Source: Candidatus Zixiibacteriota bacterium (GTDB lineage Bacteria; Zixibacteria; MSB-5A5; GN15; FEB-12). From it: a stretch of DNA of 15,073 nt. Every line of letters starts with the position of its first letter. Within the stretch, counting starts at the first letter, position 1. The notes beneath the pieces are model-generated. The model was not told where the DNA came from. It saw only the letters and a program-made list of their open reading frames with translations, and did no database searches. The stretch spans positions 1 through 15,073 of the forward strand of contig QNAD01000012.1 in NCBI GenBank assembly GCA_003641345.1, given 5' to 3'. Positions 14,730 to 15,073 of the stretch are shown here, one piece after another. A program made the translations under genes and the position numbers.

Positions 14730-14751
14730 TACATACATATAAATGTATGTA
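14730..14751. promoter_or_regulatory. Palindrome upstream of the beta-barrel gene
   Basis: TACATACAT (14730-14738) and ATGTATGTA (14743-14751) form a perfect 9-bp inverted repeat with a 4-bp ATAA centre, 26-47 bp before the minus-strand ATG. The position suits an operator or a 5'-leader hairpin. I see no convincing -35/-10 pair at this gene. Confidence 0.4.
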
Positions 14752-14911
14752 GAAGAAGCTTATTCAAGTCAATTAAAATATATTCAAATATTAATTGTCT
14801 CGCAATTAATAGAACCGAGAGGGTTTAAGCATAGAATATTGTGTTCAGAATGTCGAGATCAAGGCGGTGTTCTGAATTTTGTGTAAACAGATTTTTGTGA
14901 CCTACCGCTCT

Positions 14912-14972
14912 TTAATTACAACTAATTAAGTGTCGGGTCACAATCCACCTTCGGTGAATCAGGACCCGACAC
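14912..14972. repeat. Palindromic intergenic element, copy 1
   Basis: TTAATTA-CAAC-TAATTAA (14912-14929) is directly followed by GTGTCGGGTC (14930-14939). The latter pairs perfectly with GACCCGACAC (14963-14972) across 23 nt. Within that loop CACC-TTC-GGTG forms another 4-bp stem. The whole would fold as a long cruciform-like hairpin on either strand. A second copy of its first 9 bases starts at 15024. Confidence 0.65.
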
Positions 14973-15023
14973 AACTGAAATAAGACTTTTTCAACAAGCC
15001 CTTTCACAGGAATGACAGATTTG

Positions 15024-15073
15024 GTGTCGGGTGGCAACCTCAAACTTGTTTGGGGTTGAAAATCAAAATTGGA
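15024..15073. repeat. Palindromic intergenic element, copy 2, cut by the window end
   Basis: It begins with the same GTGTCGGGT (15024-15032) as copy 1. A different inner hairpin follows: 15035-15044 pairs with 15049-15058 (CAACCTCAAA against TTTGGGGTTG, one G-T pair, loop CTTG). The expected closing arm ACCCGACAC would lie beyond the window. Confidence 0.5.

Larger units (their letters stand above)
14752..15073. other. Noncoding region, no gene seen
   Basis: No supported reading frame, ribosome binding site or RNA gene is visible in these roughly 320 bases. What it does hold is a set of inverted repeats. TTCAGAA (14844-14850) and TTCTGAA (14870-14876) are followed by TTAATTA-CAAC-TAATTAA (14912-14929) and the two GTGTCGGGT elements annotated separately. 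It is less AT-rich than the rest of the window. Confidence 0.6.

Noticed and set aside
14844..14876. TTCAGAA/TTCTGAA inverted repeat as a terminator or operator
   Set aside because: A 7-bp stem with a 19-nt loop and no T run is weak and could be chance.
14912..15073. A CRISPR array or integron attC sites
   Set aside because: There are only two partial copies with unequal inner sequence, no regular spacers, and no cas or integrase gene in the window.

Overview
The window is an AT-rich (estimated about two thirds A+T, not counted), gene-dense stretch of bacterial chromosome. It contains no rRNA, tRNA, CRISPR array, transposase or phage gene. A signal-peptide beta-barrel-like protein and a three-domain DsbD point to a Gram-negative envelope. 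The gene mix (rodZ-like gene, smc, ftsY, DUF6576-tailed rhomboid, pseudo-receiver protein, creatininase-family hydrolase) suggests an uncultured FCB-group-like or Zixibacteria-like lineage. That placement is an impression, not a demonstrated assignment.

Region 1 (1-7360, minus strand) is one tightly packed run in the order dtd, maf, a rodZ-like gene, a short GT9-like gene, smc, ftsY and the start of a yjbQ-family gene that leaves the window. Junctions are overlaps or gaps of about 30 bp or less, and a single promoter candidate lies upstream of dtd. The run combines tRNA and nucleotide proofreading, cell shape, chromosome organisation and membrane protein targeting.

Region 2 (7361-12382, plus strand) starts from a divergent intergenic region with thioredoxin (trxA), closed by a strong terminator. 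It is followed by a promoter with a palindrome over its -10. Next comes a short gene missed by ordinary ORF calling: a 58-codon frame with a good ribosome binding site, one membrane helix, an in-frame UGA at codon 32 and a SECIS-like hairpin with an AGGU-type loop just downstream. I read this as a candidate small membrane selenoprotein; it is the main discovery candidate of the window. A rhomboid protease, a degenerate receiver-domain protein and a complete DsbD follow, and a second strong terminator ends the stretch.

Region 3 (12356-13899, plus strand) has a promoter built into the dsbD terminator. It drives a two-gene unit: a DUF2064/TIGR04282-like protein with a degenerate active site, and an intact creatininase-family metallohydrolase.

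Region 4 (13901-15073) has a convergent outer-membrane beta-barrel-like gene on the minus strand with a palindrome in front of it. Beyond it is about 370 bp of noncoding DNA with two related palindromic elements that both begin GTGTCGGGT; the last runs off the window.

Thioredoxin, the putative selenoprotein and DsbD within about 4.7 kb make thiol redox chemistry a plausible theme of the plus-strand genes, but this link is inferred from proximity only.
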